64,000 nucleotides of DNA from Papiliotrema nemorosa (Eukaryota; Basidiomycota; Tremellomycetes; Tremellales; Rhynchogastremaceae), in NCBI GenBank assembly GCA_032158125.1, contig JASKOT010000001.1, positions 992,001 through 1,056,000 on the forward strand, read 5' to 3'. Below are positions 33,624 to 44,665 of the stretch, piece by piece (positions within the stretch are counted from its first letter, which is position 1; each line of letters begins with the position of its first letter). The notes under the pieces were generated by a model, which had not been told where the DNA came from, made no database searches, and saw only the letters and a program-made list of their open reading frames with translations. The position numbers were made by a program, and so were the translations under genes.

Positions 33624-35216
33624 ATGAAGACGATGAGCTCGCCAGTATCACCCAGTGCACTCTTCTCGACATCGCCCAGCCATGTACCCTCCCCGCCGCT
33701 ATCGTTTTCCTCCTTGCCCACCTTTCCCATCGAGGTTCAAAAACGGATCCTGTATCATGCCCTTGCCCTCCCGCCGCTCTACCCAATAGGCAAGTACGAT
33801 ACCTCTTACCCTGTCGCTGGCCAAGCCGCACGACAAAGAGAGGTACGACGGGTCGTTGAAAGGCTGAACATACATCGAGCCGCATTGACCTTGAAACGAG
33901 TATGCAAGGCTTGGAAGGTAATACCACTTTCACATCCAATAGAGTGACAAGCTGACGAGTAGAGGGAAGCAGCAGAATACTTGTACCGGGAGCCACATCT
34001 CACCCCGTCCAATTTGTTCCTCTTTGCGTACGCCCTCGCTCAAGGCGACAAGAAATGGTCCGACATCAACCTTCACCCTCATTCCACTCCCGGTCGTTAT
34101 GTCACCACGTTGGATCTGACCCATCTGCGCGATGGGTACGAGACACCTCATCCTACCGCTCTCCTACGTGTCTTGCGAGAAATCTTCCCGCTCATCCCCA
34201 ATCTGACCCATCTTCGACTACCAACGGGCTCCTTTATACCTTTCGAGGAGATACGCCGCGCCCCTTTCGCCCGTCGCCTCAGAGTTTTGGAAGGGGTGCA
34301 AGTCCATTATGACCTGAGCCCCCGGGATGCCATCGAACCGGTAGTCCGACTACTCCGGTCTCTGCCAAACCTCGAGATGCTGTCACTAATCGGTCCTGGA
34401 GATATCGAGGCGCCCAGTATGTTCGAATTGCAGGAAACAGTCCAAGAGGCACTCCGATTGGACAAGCTGCATACACTCATCCTAACCGGTGTCAAGTCGA
34501 GTGCCGCTCTGCTTGCTCTCGCCAACTCTGATCTTCCGGCACTGCGCCAAGTCGCCCTCACTTCGTACGCCAATTGTGCTGGAGATCTGACACACGGGTT
34601 TCAAGTAGCTCATGGGGATAAAATCACCTCTCTTGCGTATCTTCAACCTCGTGAATGGCCAGGATTCCGCTCTCTTCCTCCCATCGAGACGTCGGAGCTC
34701 CACCCGAATCTCGAGTCTTTGTCGTATCACTTGCCAAAAGACCTGTTGCATTTGCAAGACATGCTACACCATGCCCCATCGGATTGCCCTTTGGACCACC
34801 TTACTTTACCGAAGTGGACAAGTAACCCGTCCGACCGTTTTGATCCGCTACAACACGATCCATCGACCAGTGGGACCGGCGCAACTCGACTCATGCGGTC
34901 CTTGTGCTCCAATCCACCTCCACGGCTGAGCACGGTCATGATCGACGGTTTTCGGTGGGTCCGGGCGGATATCGGGATGCGGGCTCTTCAGACGGGAGAC
35001 TCTGGTGAGATGAGAGGCTGGGCGGATCGACTACGGGGAAAGAGCATCGACCTCGTGGACATGGACGGTAAATCCGCCCCGTCTTCCGGTTTCCTCAATT
35101 ACTCTGGATGTGGTGGGGGCGTCGTTTACGATGTGAAAGGGCGAAGAAGGTCGAGCGGGTACCGGGGAGAAACCGGGCGGCCACGCACCGACCGGATCGA
35201 CGAGGATGGAGGTTGA
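33624..35216 (+). CDS. F-box-like protein with possible leucine-rich repeats
   Basis: A probable substrate receptor of an SCF ubiquitin ligase. The start at 33624 (or Met at 33633) leads to an F-box-like segment: SLPTFPIEVQKRILYHALAL, then AALTLKRVCKAWKREAAEYLYRE, split by one intron (about 33918-33963). The rest is a single long exon with irregular Leu-rich units (LTHLRLPTGSF, LRSLPNLEMLSLIG, KLHTLILTGVKS, LPALRQVALTS), in keeping with an LRR-type fold. The C-terminus is Gly/Arg-rich and stops at 35214-35216. It converges with the ATL gene, 91 bp apart. The substrate is unknown; the F-box call is by motif only. Confidence 0.7.
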
Positions 35217-35307
35217 GGCGGTCTGGGGAATCTCAGCACATGTGGATCACGTTGTCATCTGGGTTGTCATGCTATGTATCGTTATCGAATCGTTTGCACC
35301 GAGCACA

Positions 35308-35757
35308 TTATAGTTGGATTGAATCCGGGAACCAGCCATAGAGCCTTATATCGATCTTTTCCCCTCCTGCGCCTGCAAGGGTGACCACTTCGACGCCTTC
35401 TTGTTCCAGACGTGTCTTTTGTCTGGCTACGCTGAGACCGTCGTCTCCTCTTGGGGATATGATGCCTTTTGACGAGATGACTCGCTGAATCTCAGACTAC
35501 TCCTTGTTAGAGGAGGATGAACTGACCTGCCACGGGATATCAGTATTAGGAGGGAGCATTTTCATTGCATTTCCTACGTGTCTAAACCACTGTTAGATAC
35601 AACACGACCTGGTTGGCAGTCAGATTAGGGCGCACCTTGAATAAGTAGGATACCCGGCTAGTCTCGCTATGTGACCATAAGTGGTGACATGGCCATATGG
35701 GATCAACCTTGCAATATCGTATGCCTTGGCTGTGAGATCTGCTATATTCTCTGCCAT
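35308..35757 (-). CDS. ATL1: Alkyltransferase-like protein (ATL), DNA repair
   Basis: A homologue of the MGMT DNA-binding domain that flags O6-alkylguanine for nucleotide excision repair without removing the alkyl group. ATG 35755-35757 gives MAENIADLTAKAYDIARLIP, then YGHVTTYGHIARLAG. After an intron comes RHVGNAMKMLPP, then DIPWQRVISSKGIISPRG. The MGMT active-site motif PCHRV is PWQRV here, with Trp in place of the catalytic Cys; this defines ATL proteins. Two introns fit, the second ending ATTCAG exactly between Gln and Arg of PWQRV. The C-terminus ends GWFPDSIQL with TAA at 35308-35310. It is divergent from MIA40 (245 bp between starts). Confidence 0.92.
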
Positions 35758-36002
35758 CCGTAACCAAGCGGGGGGATCTAGGTGGTGGGTGCAGTCGGGT
35801 GAGGGTGGTCTGATCGGATATGACAATGACGTTGATGGGAGCCATAAGGGGGAGATCGCCGAAATTATCAATCCCTCCTTGCTCCCTGCGATCACTCGCC
35901 CCCTTTTTCTGACATCACCCCATCGACTTCCACCCACTTCGAACCTATCAATTGTCCACTCTTTCACCCTACACATACCCACCCCACAACTTGCACTCGA
36001 CC

Positions 36003-37090
36003 ATGTTCAAACAATCCCTCCGACCCTTGACTCGATCCGTCCCCCGTTCACTCCCCGCTCAACGGCTCTCGGCTCGATTCGCCTCGTCTTCTTCCCCCAA
36101 GCAATCCTCAAACAGCCTCATAGTACCCCTCGGTATCGCCGGTATAGTCATCGGTGGAGCAGCTTATTTCTACATCCCATTGACACACGATAACCAAGAT
36201 CGAGCGAGGGAGAAGAATGCCAAACCGGACACTTTGAAGGCATTGTCACCGTACCAGGGTGATGTCAGAAAGAGTGTCCTGGACCAGGATTCGCTCAAAG
36301 AGCCTTTGCACAAATGTCAGCCAATTGCCCGATATTTGGTCTATCCAAACTGATGAGCAGCCTCGCACGGTGCTACCCCTTCGCCAAAGGACGTGGAGAA
36401 GAAGACCTCTATTCCTAGTGTAGTCGAGACCAAGGCCGAGGAGGCGAAAGAGCCCGCTCAAACTGCTTTCAATGAGGAGACGGGAGAGATCAACTGGGAC
36501 TGTCCTGTGAGTGTGAAATTCTCAGCTGTACTTGGATAGGCGTTGACAATCAGTGCTTGGGAGGTATGGCAGATGGACCATGTGGAGAACCGTTCAAAGC
36601 TGCATTCTCATGTTTCATCTACTCTGAGAAGGAGCCCAAGGGAGTCGAATGCGTCGACAAGTTCCAGGCCATGCAAGACTGTTTCCGAGAACACCCAGAT
36701 ATCTACGGCGAGGGTGAGTGCGCTATGACTTCTCGCTTCTGTCTCGGCTGATGGTAGAAATCGACGATGATGAAGAGTCCACCCCTTCCAACTTGTCGGA
36801 AGAGGACAAACGGGCCGTTGACCCTCGACCAGATAGCCAAAAGGGTAGACAACCAGAACCAGTCAAGAGGACTCCTCCCCCTGATTTGCCTCATCACGCC
36901 ATGAACCAAGACAACTCTGTCAAAGGTGAGTCGACTGCACTGTATCGGATCGTTGAGGTGGGACTAATGCATAGGTGTGGCAAAGCTTGTTCCTTCCAAC
37001 AAAAGGGCGGACAAGGTCGATGCAGTAGGAAACACAAGTTCGGGGGAGAACACTGTGCCAAAGGAGCAGAAGAAGCGAAGTACCGATTAA
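36003..37090 (+). CDS. MIA40: Mitochondrial intermembrane-space import oxidoreductase Mia40
   Basis: The receptor and thiol oxidase of the disulfide-relay import pathway. The N-terminus ([18 protein letters not shown]) is a basic amphipathic presequence, followed by a membrane anchor ([20 protein letters not shown]), so the protein faces the intermembrane space. After an acidic linker come the redox CPC and twin CX9C motifs: [30 protein letters not shown] (36490-36685). An intron separates Cys-Pro from the second Cys of the CPC motif. The C-terminal tail is acidic then basic, with a last intron (about 36925-36974) and TAA 37088-37090. Typical targets are small Cys-motif proteins; ATP23, encoded 6.3 kb downstream, is a known Mia40 substrate in yeast. 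Confidence 0.94.
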
Positions 37091-37305
37091 TTGAACTTGC
37101 ATTGACATTGAGGGGACTAGACGGTACAGAGGAAGCGGGGTTCATCAATCAGTAGAGATGATTCATAAGCAAAATCATGCAAAGCATTGCTCACTCGTTA
37201 GATGGCATAAATCTATGCTGGTATCGCATCACGTACAAAGCGGCTAATGATGGCAATGTCAAAATACAAGCTGAGATAGTCTCATCCGATAACTCTACCA
37301 CTCCC

Positions 37306-39325
37306 TCATGGCCCTAACCTCCACATCCACTCGTCAATATCGTCTACTCGTGCCGCATGACCAAACCTATACCCCTTCTTTCCTTCTTGATACGTACAAA
37401 CCTTCCTCTCGTTCGAGGTAGTCATACACTTCCCATCGTTATGACACAACGATACCTTGTACGCTTTTACAGCTGAACGGACTCCACGACAGGGTAAGAC
37501 CGTCACCTAAGTGTGAGCGACATCAACTGATTGTGAGGCGAAGCTCACTTGGTGTTGATCATGGTGTCGGAAAGGGGTGGTACCGCTTACGGTCCAGATC
37601 TCCAAATCTTCTTCTCTCGTATCATCATGCACGTAGTCGATGCTTCGGTCATCATGGTGGTTCTGTTGAAATTGGTCTTCATCAGTTTCGTCATCATCGT
37701 CGTCCTGATCGTCTTTCTTCCGCCTGGGACGGGCGCATATCTGCTCGACTTGCACAGCCGCGACACCATGGTCTTCTGCCCATTTCACTGCAGTGTTGGA
37801 GAGGTAGAAGGTGTAGGTTGATGTCTCCCATGATATCGGTGACGGTACGCACTAAACCATCAGCCTGCTGAAATCTCAAGCATGAAATGCTCACATCGGG
37901 AGGAGACCCAAACCACCTATTCGGTCCGGGCGGTGCATCGACCAACTGTTCATATCAGCCTTTTTGTGATGGTCTTTGAGCTGCTGTCTCACCTGACAGT
38001 TCCCCACCAGCTTGAACCACCAACAGTCCGTCTCTCCCCTGTTCCCCCACATCCCTCTGAAATTGAGCCAGGCCCTATCTCCCCCATGCCAGATTTTACG
38101 CCTATTCTGAGGTCCGGTCCAGTATTGAGACGCAACCACGTGACCTTTAGTATCCCATAGTGCCCCGTCGTCGTCGGTGATGTCGACGAGCTTGAACACG
38201 TCCAAGACGTTGGCGAAGACGTGGTCGCCTGGGGTGGGCCACAGACCGTGGGAGCCTGCTGCAGAGTAGGCGACGGGCCGACCATCCACCTGGTGTACGT
38301 CTGACCAACGTGTGGTTCTGCCTGGTCAGCTGGACACATCCGATGAGCGAGCCTCAGCTGACCCTGCGCTGAAAGCCCCCCCATTATGCGAGTCTGATTT
38401 CGGTCAGCGAAGGCCTCTTCGAGGGCACAGGGGGAATGAAAACGCACGATAGTCCACGGTGATAACTGACCCGTTCACTGTGCGTAATCTCAAGTGCTCC
38501 CAATCTCCAACATCTTTGGGGTCAGCTTCAGACACGTGAAGAGCCACGAGCTCACGATTTCCAAGCACGCCAAATGGTCCCACCGGCTTGCCAAAGTTGA
38601 AAGGGTAGAAAGTCCAGTACCAAAGGTCCTGCCTTGTCAGCTGAGCGTCTCATGAAAGCGATGCTTATCTCACCACTACACCCTTACCCTGGTCCACCCA
38701 GAACCCATAGATATCCTCCTCGACTACACCTCTCCCATCTGTGCCTCGCTTCATACCTCCCTCTTGTCCCGCCGGTCCATACAGGTACTCTGCTTTTTCA
38801 TCCAGCAAGAAAGGCTGCGGGTTATGGTCCTCTTCTATCGACAGAAACTGATCTTGACCCAGTTCAGGGAGATGATCGAGTAAGGGCGGAGTGAGCAGCG
38901 TCGAGTTCTGTCATAAGGACTGATCTTGTCCACAGGGCACTCACCAGAGGAAACCTTCCCCCTTCTCTAGCCTCAGACTGATATCAGAGACCTGACTCTG
39001 TGCCAAGAGCTTCGAGAAATAACTCACAAAGGAGTAATGAGGGAGCATGTACTCGATTGAACTAGGGTAATACACTTCGACGACTCTTGGTACATGTCAG
39101 CGCACAGGTCTGCTCGAGCTGATAAGGGGCTCACGAAAGCTTGATTACCGGTGCATACTTGTTCAACAGAGCCTCCATCGCCTCGTTGACAGGCTCGGTC
39201 GATGTGGACCATGGTGACTGCGCTGCTCCGATTGGTGACGCAGCGACGAGGCCGCTCACTAGAACTATCGCTAATGAGAGCCCCGCCCATCCTGTTGTAG
39301 TACAGCGATGCATCGTGGTGCCCAT
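37306..39325 (-). CDS. Vps62-like secreted or lumenal protein
   Basis: A protein of the Vps62/DUF946-like group. ATG 39323-39325 opens a signal sequence (GLSLAIVLVSGLVAAS). The core shows YAPVIKLS, then VEVYYPSSIEYMLPHYSF across an intron (about 39020-39140), a region with FYPFNFGKPVGPFG (about 38570-38610), then WDTKGHVVASQYW and WLNFRGMWGNRGETDCW (38040-38165), the motif set of this family. A strongly acidic Asp/Glu/Gln stretch (about 37600-37700) precedes the last intron (37507-37589) and a C-terminal exon with three cysteines, ending MWRLGP at 37306. The biochemical role is poorly known; yeast Vps62 is linked to vacuolar protein sorting. Seven or so introns; inner joins at 38330-38450 are uncertain. 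Confidence 0.75.
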
Positions 39326-39652
39326 CAGGTATTGTATTGATCAGATCATGGTCGTTTATCTTCCTGATATGATGGAGGCTGCCTTGTTGTCGTGCTGATT
39401 GAATATTGCGACGGACAATGCAGCTCATTGCCCGAGTGGAGGGTGGCGATATGAGTGAGTGGATAGTGACGCAGTGCCGGCGGCTATGTCCGATTCCACA
39501 AGGTGGAGGTCCTCGATTGCCGTTATCTTCGGCGTCAGACGATGGTGGAGGGAGGGGATGGAGTCCAGAAAGGGATTCTGACGAGGATACATAACGTAGG
39601 CAGACACGGAACCCCTCTTGCCAATCCCCACCCAACAGATAAACAAGTAAAG
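39326..39652. promoter_or_regulatory. Divergent promoter, Vps62-like / SDR
   Basis: This is 327 bases between start codons that face apart. No gene and no distinct element was recognised. Confidence 0.45.
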
Positions 39653-41113
39653 ATGCCTGCTATTTCAAAAGGAGACACGGTTTTGGTCACTGGTGCTAGT
39701 GGATTCATCGCCGTGTACGTAGCCACATGTCGAACGACCTCTGACGCTGACATACCCAGTCAAGTGGTGAAAGACCTCTTGGAGAGCGGATACAAAGTCA
39801 AGGGTACAGTCCGATCCGACGCCAAGGGACAATACCTCAAAGATCTGTTCAAAGGCCAGCCATTCGAGTATGTCCTCGTGGATGACATTACCAAGGTGAG
39901 CCACGCCTACCTTGTATGCGCGTCAGAGCTAACATGCAGGACGGCATCTTCGATGAGGCCGTAAAAGACGTCGAGGCTGTAGCTCACACCGCTTCACCCT
40001 TCCACTTCAACGCGTCGGATCCTAAAGAACTCATCGATCCAGCATACAAGGGTACCACCGGTATTCTTAAGAGTATCCAAAAAGTCAAGTACGTTCTCCC
40101 CTACTACGTCGCGCTGACGATAAGCCCGGGAATCAAACGATTAGTGGTCACTTCCAGCGTTGCATCCGTCATGTGTTCCACTTCTAAACCTGTCGGAACG
40201 CACTACACGGAGAAGGACTGGAACGAGGACTCGCCGAAGGAAGTCGAGGAGAAGGGCAAGGAGACGCCAGCACCAACTTGGTACCGAGCCAGTAAGACCA
40301 TCGCTGAGCGGGCTCTCTGGGGTGAGTCGGCGTCTATTTATAAACATAAGAAGCTATGCTGATAGTATAGACTTTGTCGAGAAGGAGAAGCCTACTTGGG
40401 ACGCCACCACCATCTGCCCCCCTATGGTGAGCGAGACGATCCTGATTCGAGGCTTCGACGAATCAGGGCAATTTAAAGGTCTGAATTCAGAGCTAATATA
40501 AAGGTCTTTGGAGAGGTGCTCCAACAAGTCGACAAGCCTGAGAGCCTCAACACGTCGGTCGGTGAGTCTGAGCACTAAACTACCGACCTGCGGGAAGAAG
40601 AACCATACTTGAGCTTACATTCAGCTCGATTCTACAGCTGGTCCACTGGAAAGGAGCCCGAGTCTAGTCTTCCTGCACCGGGAATGAACTGGGTCGGTGT
40701 CAGAGACGGTGAGTCTCCCAAGCCCATGCCTCCTCTGGTAGATACAAGACACTCATGGACCAAGTTGCCAGAGCCCATGTGAGATCGCTCGAGGTGGAAG
40801 AAGCGAGCGGACAGCGATTCATTGTCTGTGCCGGTCCATTCGCCTGGCAACAAGTCGTAGACGTGAGTGCAGTAGCGCCTCAATGCTTGGCACAACGTAC
40901 GGTAGGCTGACGCGACTATAGCTTGTGCACGAAAAGTATCCGGAATTGAAGGATGCCCCCGTCGGCAAGCCAGGTACAGGTGATGCAGCTCTCAAAGGTC
41001 AAGACGTCTTCATTGGCAAGAAAGCGACAGATGTCCTGGGCGTGACATACCAGACTCTCCCAGAAGTCGTGGTGGAGATGGCGGAATCTTTGAAGAAGAA
41101 ACAGTGGCTTTAG
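39653..41113 (+). CDS. Extended short-chain dehydrogenase (dihydroflavonol-4-reductase-like ketoreductase)
   Basis: A cytosolic NADPH-dependent reductase of the DFR/GRE2-like extended SDR group, acting on ketones or aldehydes. The start at 39653 gives MPAISKGDTVLVTGASGFIA, the Rossmann dinucleotide-binding motif. VKGTVRSDAKGQYLKDLF (cofactor-binding basic residue), VAHTASPFHF and GIKRLVVTSSVASV follow. The catalytic pair is in WYRASKTIAERA (YxxxK, about 40281-40315). About seven short introns interrupt it, for example one at about 40089-40127 that restores VNPGIKR. The protein ends SLKKKQWL with TAG 41111-41113. Length (about 340 residues) is normal. Substrate is not predictable. Confidence 0.9.
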
Positions 41114-41429
41114 GTGGTTTCGCCTTGCAAGCGTCACAGAATTGACAGAGACACTATATGCAGTCGAATACTCTACTTTTCATCCCTCTATGGCGTGCTG
41201 TGTGGGTCTCTGCAGTGCATCTCGCCTGCTTGTATTCGCGCTTGTACTCGTGCTCATGCCCATGCATCCCAGAAATCATATCCGCGTGAGCATCAGCTAC
41301 CTTTACCGTCTGTTGCCACCATACTCAGTCGAAATTTTGATTCCGTCTTCACCTTCGACCCGTTGAGATTCATAGCAAAAGTCGTAAATCCACCCAAGAT
41401 ACACCTGAACACCTTGAATCACCATCATC
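41114..41429. other. Intergenic: SDR 3' flank and bS6m promoter
   Basis: This is 316 bases between two plus-strand genes. It holds only non-coding sequence as far as I can see, with CA/CT-rich sequence shortly before the bS6m start. Confidence 0.45.
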
Positions 41430-42128
41430 ATGCCCCTCTACGAGCTTTTCTGCATCGCTGCTCACAATCCGAAATCTCCGGTCAGTATCGTACCAGCGAC
41501 CTCCTGCCCAAAATACTCGAAGTCTCTCCTCTGCACCCGACACTGCTCTTTCAACATGTTAATATCGTCAGTCCAGTCGCTGATCATCCAGGTCAACTTG
41601 AAACAACTGGTAGAAGGTCTAGCGAAGCAAATACACGTCAATGGAGGTGTCGTGCGAGATTTGAAGAATATGGGGATAGGACTCGCATTGGCAAGTAGGG
41701 CAAAGAGGCATCAACAATATCATACAAGAGGAGAGTGAGTGTCTCTTCCGGCTTTTAGCATCGTCTCTCACTTGTCTTTCGACCCCTTTCAAGGCCTGGT
41801 ACAAGGGATACTAATGTGCAGTCATTTCACCATGCTTTTCGATACCTCCCCATCGATATTACAAAAGATGAATGAACAATTAGGTAGAGATCCATTAGTC
41901 GTCAAGTGAGTCTACCCCATCCTTGCGAGTTACTCAACAGCTAATTTACAGATGGACAATACTGAAGAAAGGAGAAAAGCTGTAAGTTGTCGCTGAAAGT
42001 GTGTAGAGATAAAGCTAAAAATTAGGGGGGAGCTGTTACCCAAACAACCATTCTCCATACAATACAAAGAACCACACGCGAGGTCGTCCTATGAGCCCGA
42101 CTTTGATTTCTCTCCTCAGAGGTATTAG
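41430..42128 (+). CDS. MRP17: Mitochondrial small-subunit ribosomal protein bS6m
   Basis: A mitoribosomal protein of the bS6 family (yeast Mrp17). Five exons join in frame: 41430-41480, 41592-41734, 41822-41905, 41952-41981 and 42026-42128, for 136 residues. The sequence shows the family's start MPLYELFCIAAHNP, the central GGVVRDLKNMGIG, then RHQQYHTRGDHFTMLFDTSP, and RDPLVVKWTILKKGEKL. The tail (KQPFSIQYKEP...) is an extension typical of fungal mitochondrial S6. The first intron is 111 nt and lacks an in-frame stop at its start, so an unspliced reading looks coding but lacks the conserved helix. Exon 4 is only 30 nt. It converges with ARL8. Confidence 0.92.
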
Positions 42129-42333
42129 GTGTAGAAGGAGTCGGCACAAGGCAGGGGTATCTATCCGACGAGTGAGGTGTGGTGTGACGATTCGTATAGT
42201 GGAACAGGGTTTCACGATGCATGTACAACAATCTATCATGACACATAAAGAAAGGCCATCGAGAAAGGTCATCGATATACCAATTATAAGGCGAAAATGA
42301 GGGAGTAGTTCGGTGACAGCTCTGGAAGGATAT

Positions 42334-43142
42334 CTAATGAGCTCGTTGAGTCAACCAAGCAAGGACAATATCCAGATTATGTTTCGTCTTGTTACTCGTC
42401 GAGTAGCACTACCCGTCAGCTGCGCTCCAGACTTCGTCAGCTCGACCGGGGTTGACTCACGGAAACAGCTCGACCCCTAATATCGCCCAACCTCATCTCT
42501 TTTATCAAATCATCGACACCTATTGCCTCGGGGAGATCATTCTTGTTCGCAAGTACCAAAAGGGGAACAGAAGCGAGGGCAGGGAGACCAAGTAGGGCGT
42601 GTAGCTCCGAAGTAGCCGTGGGCAAAGATTTCGTCTGTCGAGTCAGCGGCTTTACCACATGAGAGACAGCGTACATCAGCAGCATCCACCACGTATCTGA
42701 ACATTAGCTTGTGACCTCTGATGGTGGTAGAAGCTCACACTATTGCGTCGGCACCACGACAATACCTATCCCACATTCCTCTAAATTTTGGCTGACCCTA
42801 CAATCAGCCTCTCCTTGAAAATGATGCCAACTCACCGCTACATCCCACACTTTCATCGTGACATTGCCTTTGCGGACTTGCCGCAGGTTGAACGCCACGG
42901 TAGGTACAACATCCTCAGACCATTGGTCTGATCCTAGCACATTGACCAGTCTACAGTTCAGCGCCGCGTCTTAGATCTGATATCCGAGTATCCTCACGAT
43001 GTCTTCCCACTCGCCTAATGATCAGTTACAGGCACAAGAGAATGAATAAGCTCACCTGTAGTCCGACTATTGTCACTTCTAGATGTTTGGCGAAGAAGAG
43101 GGACCGTAACCAGTCCAAGACGCCAGAGAGAAGCCAGACCAT
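42334..43142 (-). CDS. ARL8: ARL8-type small GTPase
   Basis: An Arf-like GTPase of lysosome/vacuole membranes that controls organelle positioning and fusion. The ATG at 43140-43142 gives an N-terminal amphipathic helix ([17 protein letters not shown]), then VTIVGLQ, the P-loop ASGKTS from a 17-nt microexon, and [20 protein letters not shown]. Then follow [24 protein letters not shown] (switch II in WDVAGQ) and [15 protein letters not shown] (NKxD). The C-terminal exon reads [20 protein letters not shown], as in other ARL8 proteins, and ends QRAH with TAG at 42334. There is no N-terminal Gly for myristoylation, as expected for ARL8. Seven introns or so. It is divergent from ATP23. Confidence 0.92.
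42998..43014 (-). other. 17-nt microexon encoding the ARL8 P-loop
   Basis: GCGAGTGGGAAGACATC lies between an upstream intron (donor GTGAGC, acceptor CATTAG) and a downstream intron (donor GTGAGG, acceptor TGTAG). It supplies ASGKTS of the GTP-binding loop. Its skipping would remove the nucleotide site and shift frame. Confidence 0.8.
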
Positions 43143-43410
43143 TCCGAAGTGTGACCCCTCTGATTTCAAGATCGCAGAAAATGTGAGAGTGCTGGGTCGT
43201 GCGGATTCCGCTGCTGACCCAATGAGATAGGGATGCCGAATAGGATGCCTGTCAAGAGTCGACGTGAAAGCACTGTCCGATTCTGGATATGAAGGGATCT
43301 CTGGCCATGACGAATGCGACGGAGATATGAAGCATCTCCGTCATTGCTCTGAAAAGTCAAAAGTCATGTTCCGACTGCAGGCTCAACAACAACACAACCT
43401 GCCAGAGATC

Positions 43411-44298
43411 ATGGCATCGACATCAGCAGAGGCAGGACCAAGCAGGCAACGACCTAGTGATGGGGGATTCGAAAAATGGCGTTCGGCAATGTGCAGCATG
43501 ACGGGTCTAGGAGAACCTTCAACTTCAAGCTCGGAATTACCTGCAGAATGGTCAGCGAAGGATCGTAAAGTGTTGGAGAGGGATTGGAACCGATGTGAAG
43601 AATGGAAACAAAAACTCATGACCAGCAGTGAGGCTGCACCGTCTCCATGTGCAGAGTGGAAGGACTAATGGCAGGTCCCATGATTCGATTCATGCTCAAA
43701 CATTTGGAAATTTCCGGTTGTCCATTCGATACCTCTGCAATACAATGCCACCCATGTCCTGAAACTACCGCTGGGGGGTTTTCACCCGACCATGGGATTT
43801 TATTGTGTCAAAATCGATTCTTTAGCAAGAAACACATGGAGGATACCCTGGCACACGAGTTGATTCATGCGTTTGATCATTGTCGATTTAACGTTGATTG
43901 GATGAATTTAAGGCATCAAGCTTGTTCCGAGGTGAGTACCGATGCGTCAGGTTTTGGTTTTGGAGCTGAGCAGGTAGATCAGGGCGGGTAATCTGTCAGG
44001 AGATTGTAGATGGTTGAGGGAAGTACGGAGAGGTTTCTACGGTTTCGCAAAGCAACATCAGGTAAACCTTCCCCCGCGTCACCATCGGAAACAACCCTCG
44101 GCTGACACCTAGGCATGTGTGAAGCGCAGAGCAGTGCTGTCAGTCATGGTTAACCCAATGTGCGAGTCCAAGGAAATGGCGGAAAAAGCGGTAAACGAAG
44201 TATGGGAGAGTTGTTCAAAGGATACAAGGCCTTTCGACGAGGTGTGTACAGATTCTACGATGGGCATTGGTGAAAGCTGATTTGTCCAGATCTATTAG
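43411..44298 (+). CDS. ATP23: Mitochondrial inner-membrane metalloprotease Atp23 (M76)
   Basis: An intermembrane-space metallopeptidase that matures the Atp6 subunit and acts in ATP synthase assembly. The start at 43411 ([15 protein letters not shown]) leads to a charged N-terminus. A 47-nt intron starting at about 43629 restores [14 protein letters not shown]. Then come the Cys-rich segment [21 protein letters not shown], the zinc site [15 protein letters not shown] (HEXXH, 43847-43891), [17 protein letters not shown] and [14 protein letters not shown] last intron (about 44241-44289) gives FDEIY and TAG 44296-44298, the usual family end. Five exons. The cysteines suggest import through Mia40, which is encoded nearby. 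Confidence 0.92.
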
Positions 44299-44665
44299 AG
44301 TATTCAAGCTTGTCATCTATACCCTGCACATTACGAAAAATACCCAGAGATGCACTCAATCCCCCCTCCAACGATCACTCGAGCGCCCATCAGAATCGGA
44401 CATTCAAGTGACATATGATCGGCAGTGTGACCCTCGAAACACTTGCAGTATTCAGGCATGCATCATCCTCAAAGCCGATCCAAACTCGGTCGACCCCTTG
44501 ATGCGGCCTGATATCGATCCACCCAAAGGCACCCATATTCAAGAGGTGGAACGAGTATGGTACCGAAAGGGCGTCAGGCCTTGGCCCCTGTGCGAAACTA
44601 CAGGGGGGGGGACTATTTCGACTCCCTTTGGCAGGATATAGGCGTGACCGCCTCTCGCCCGTAAG
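44299..44665. other. Unassigned stretch with an orphan plus-strand open frame
   Basis: Between ATP23 and the Ser/Thr-rich membrane protein lies 367 bp. A plus-strand frame through about 44380-44641 reads like protein (CDPRNTCSIQACIILKADPN and following) with genome-typical codons, but it lacks a start codon of its own. A run of nine G near 44605 lies at its end. It could be 5' exons of the next gene, a gene remnant, or chance. Confidence 0.35.

Noticed and set aside
33430..33996. Minus-strand frame of 188 codons opposite the F-box-like gene start
   Set aside because: The plus strand has the F-box-like motif and a consistent splice; the minus frame has no family features.
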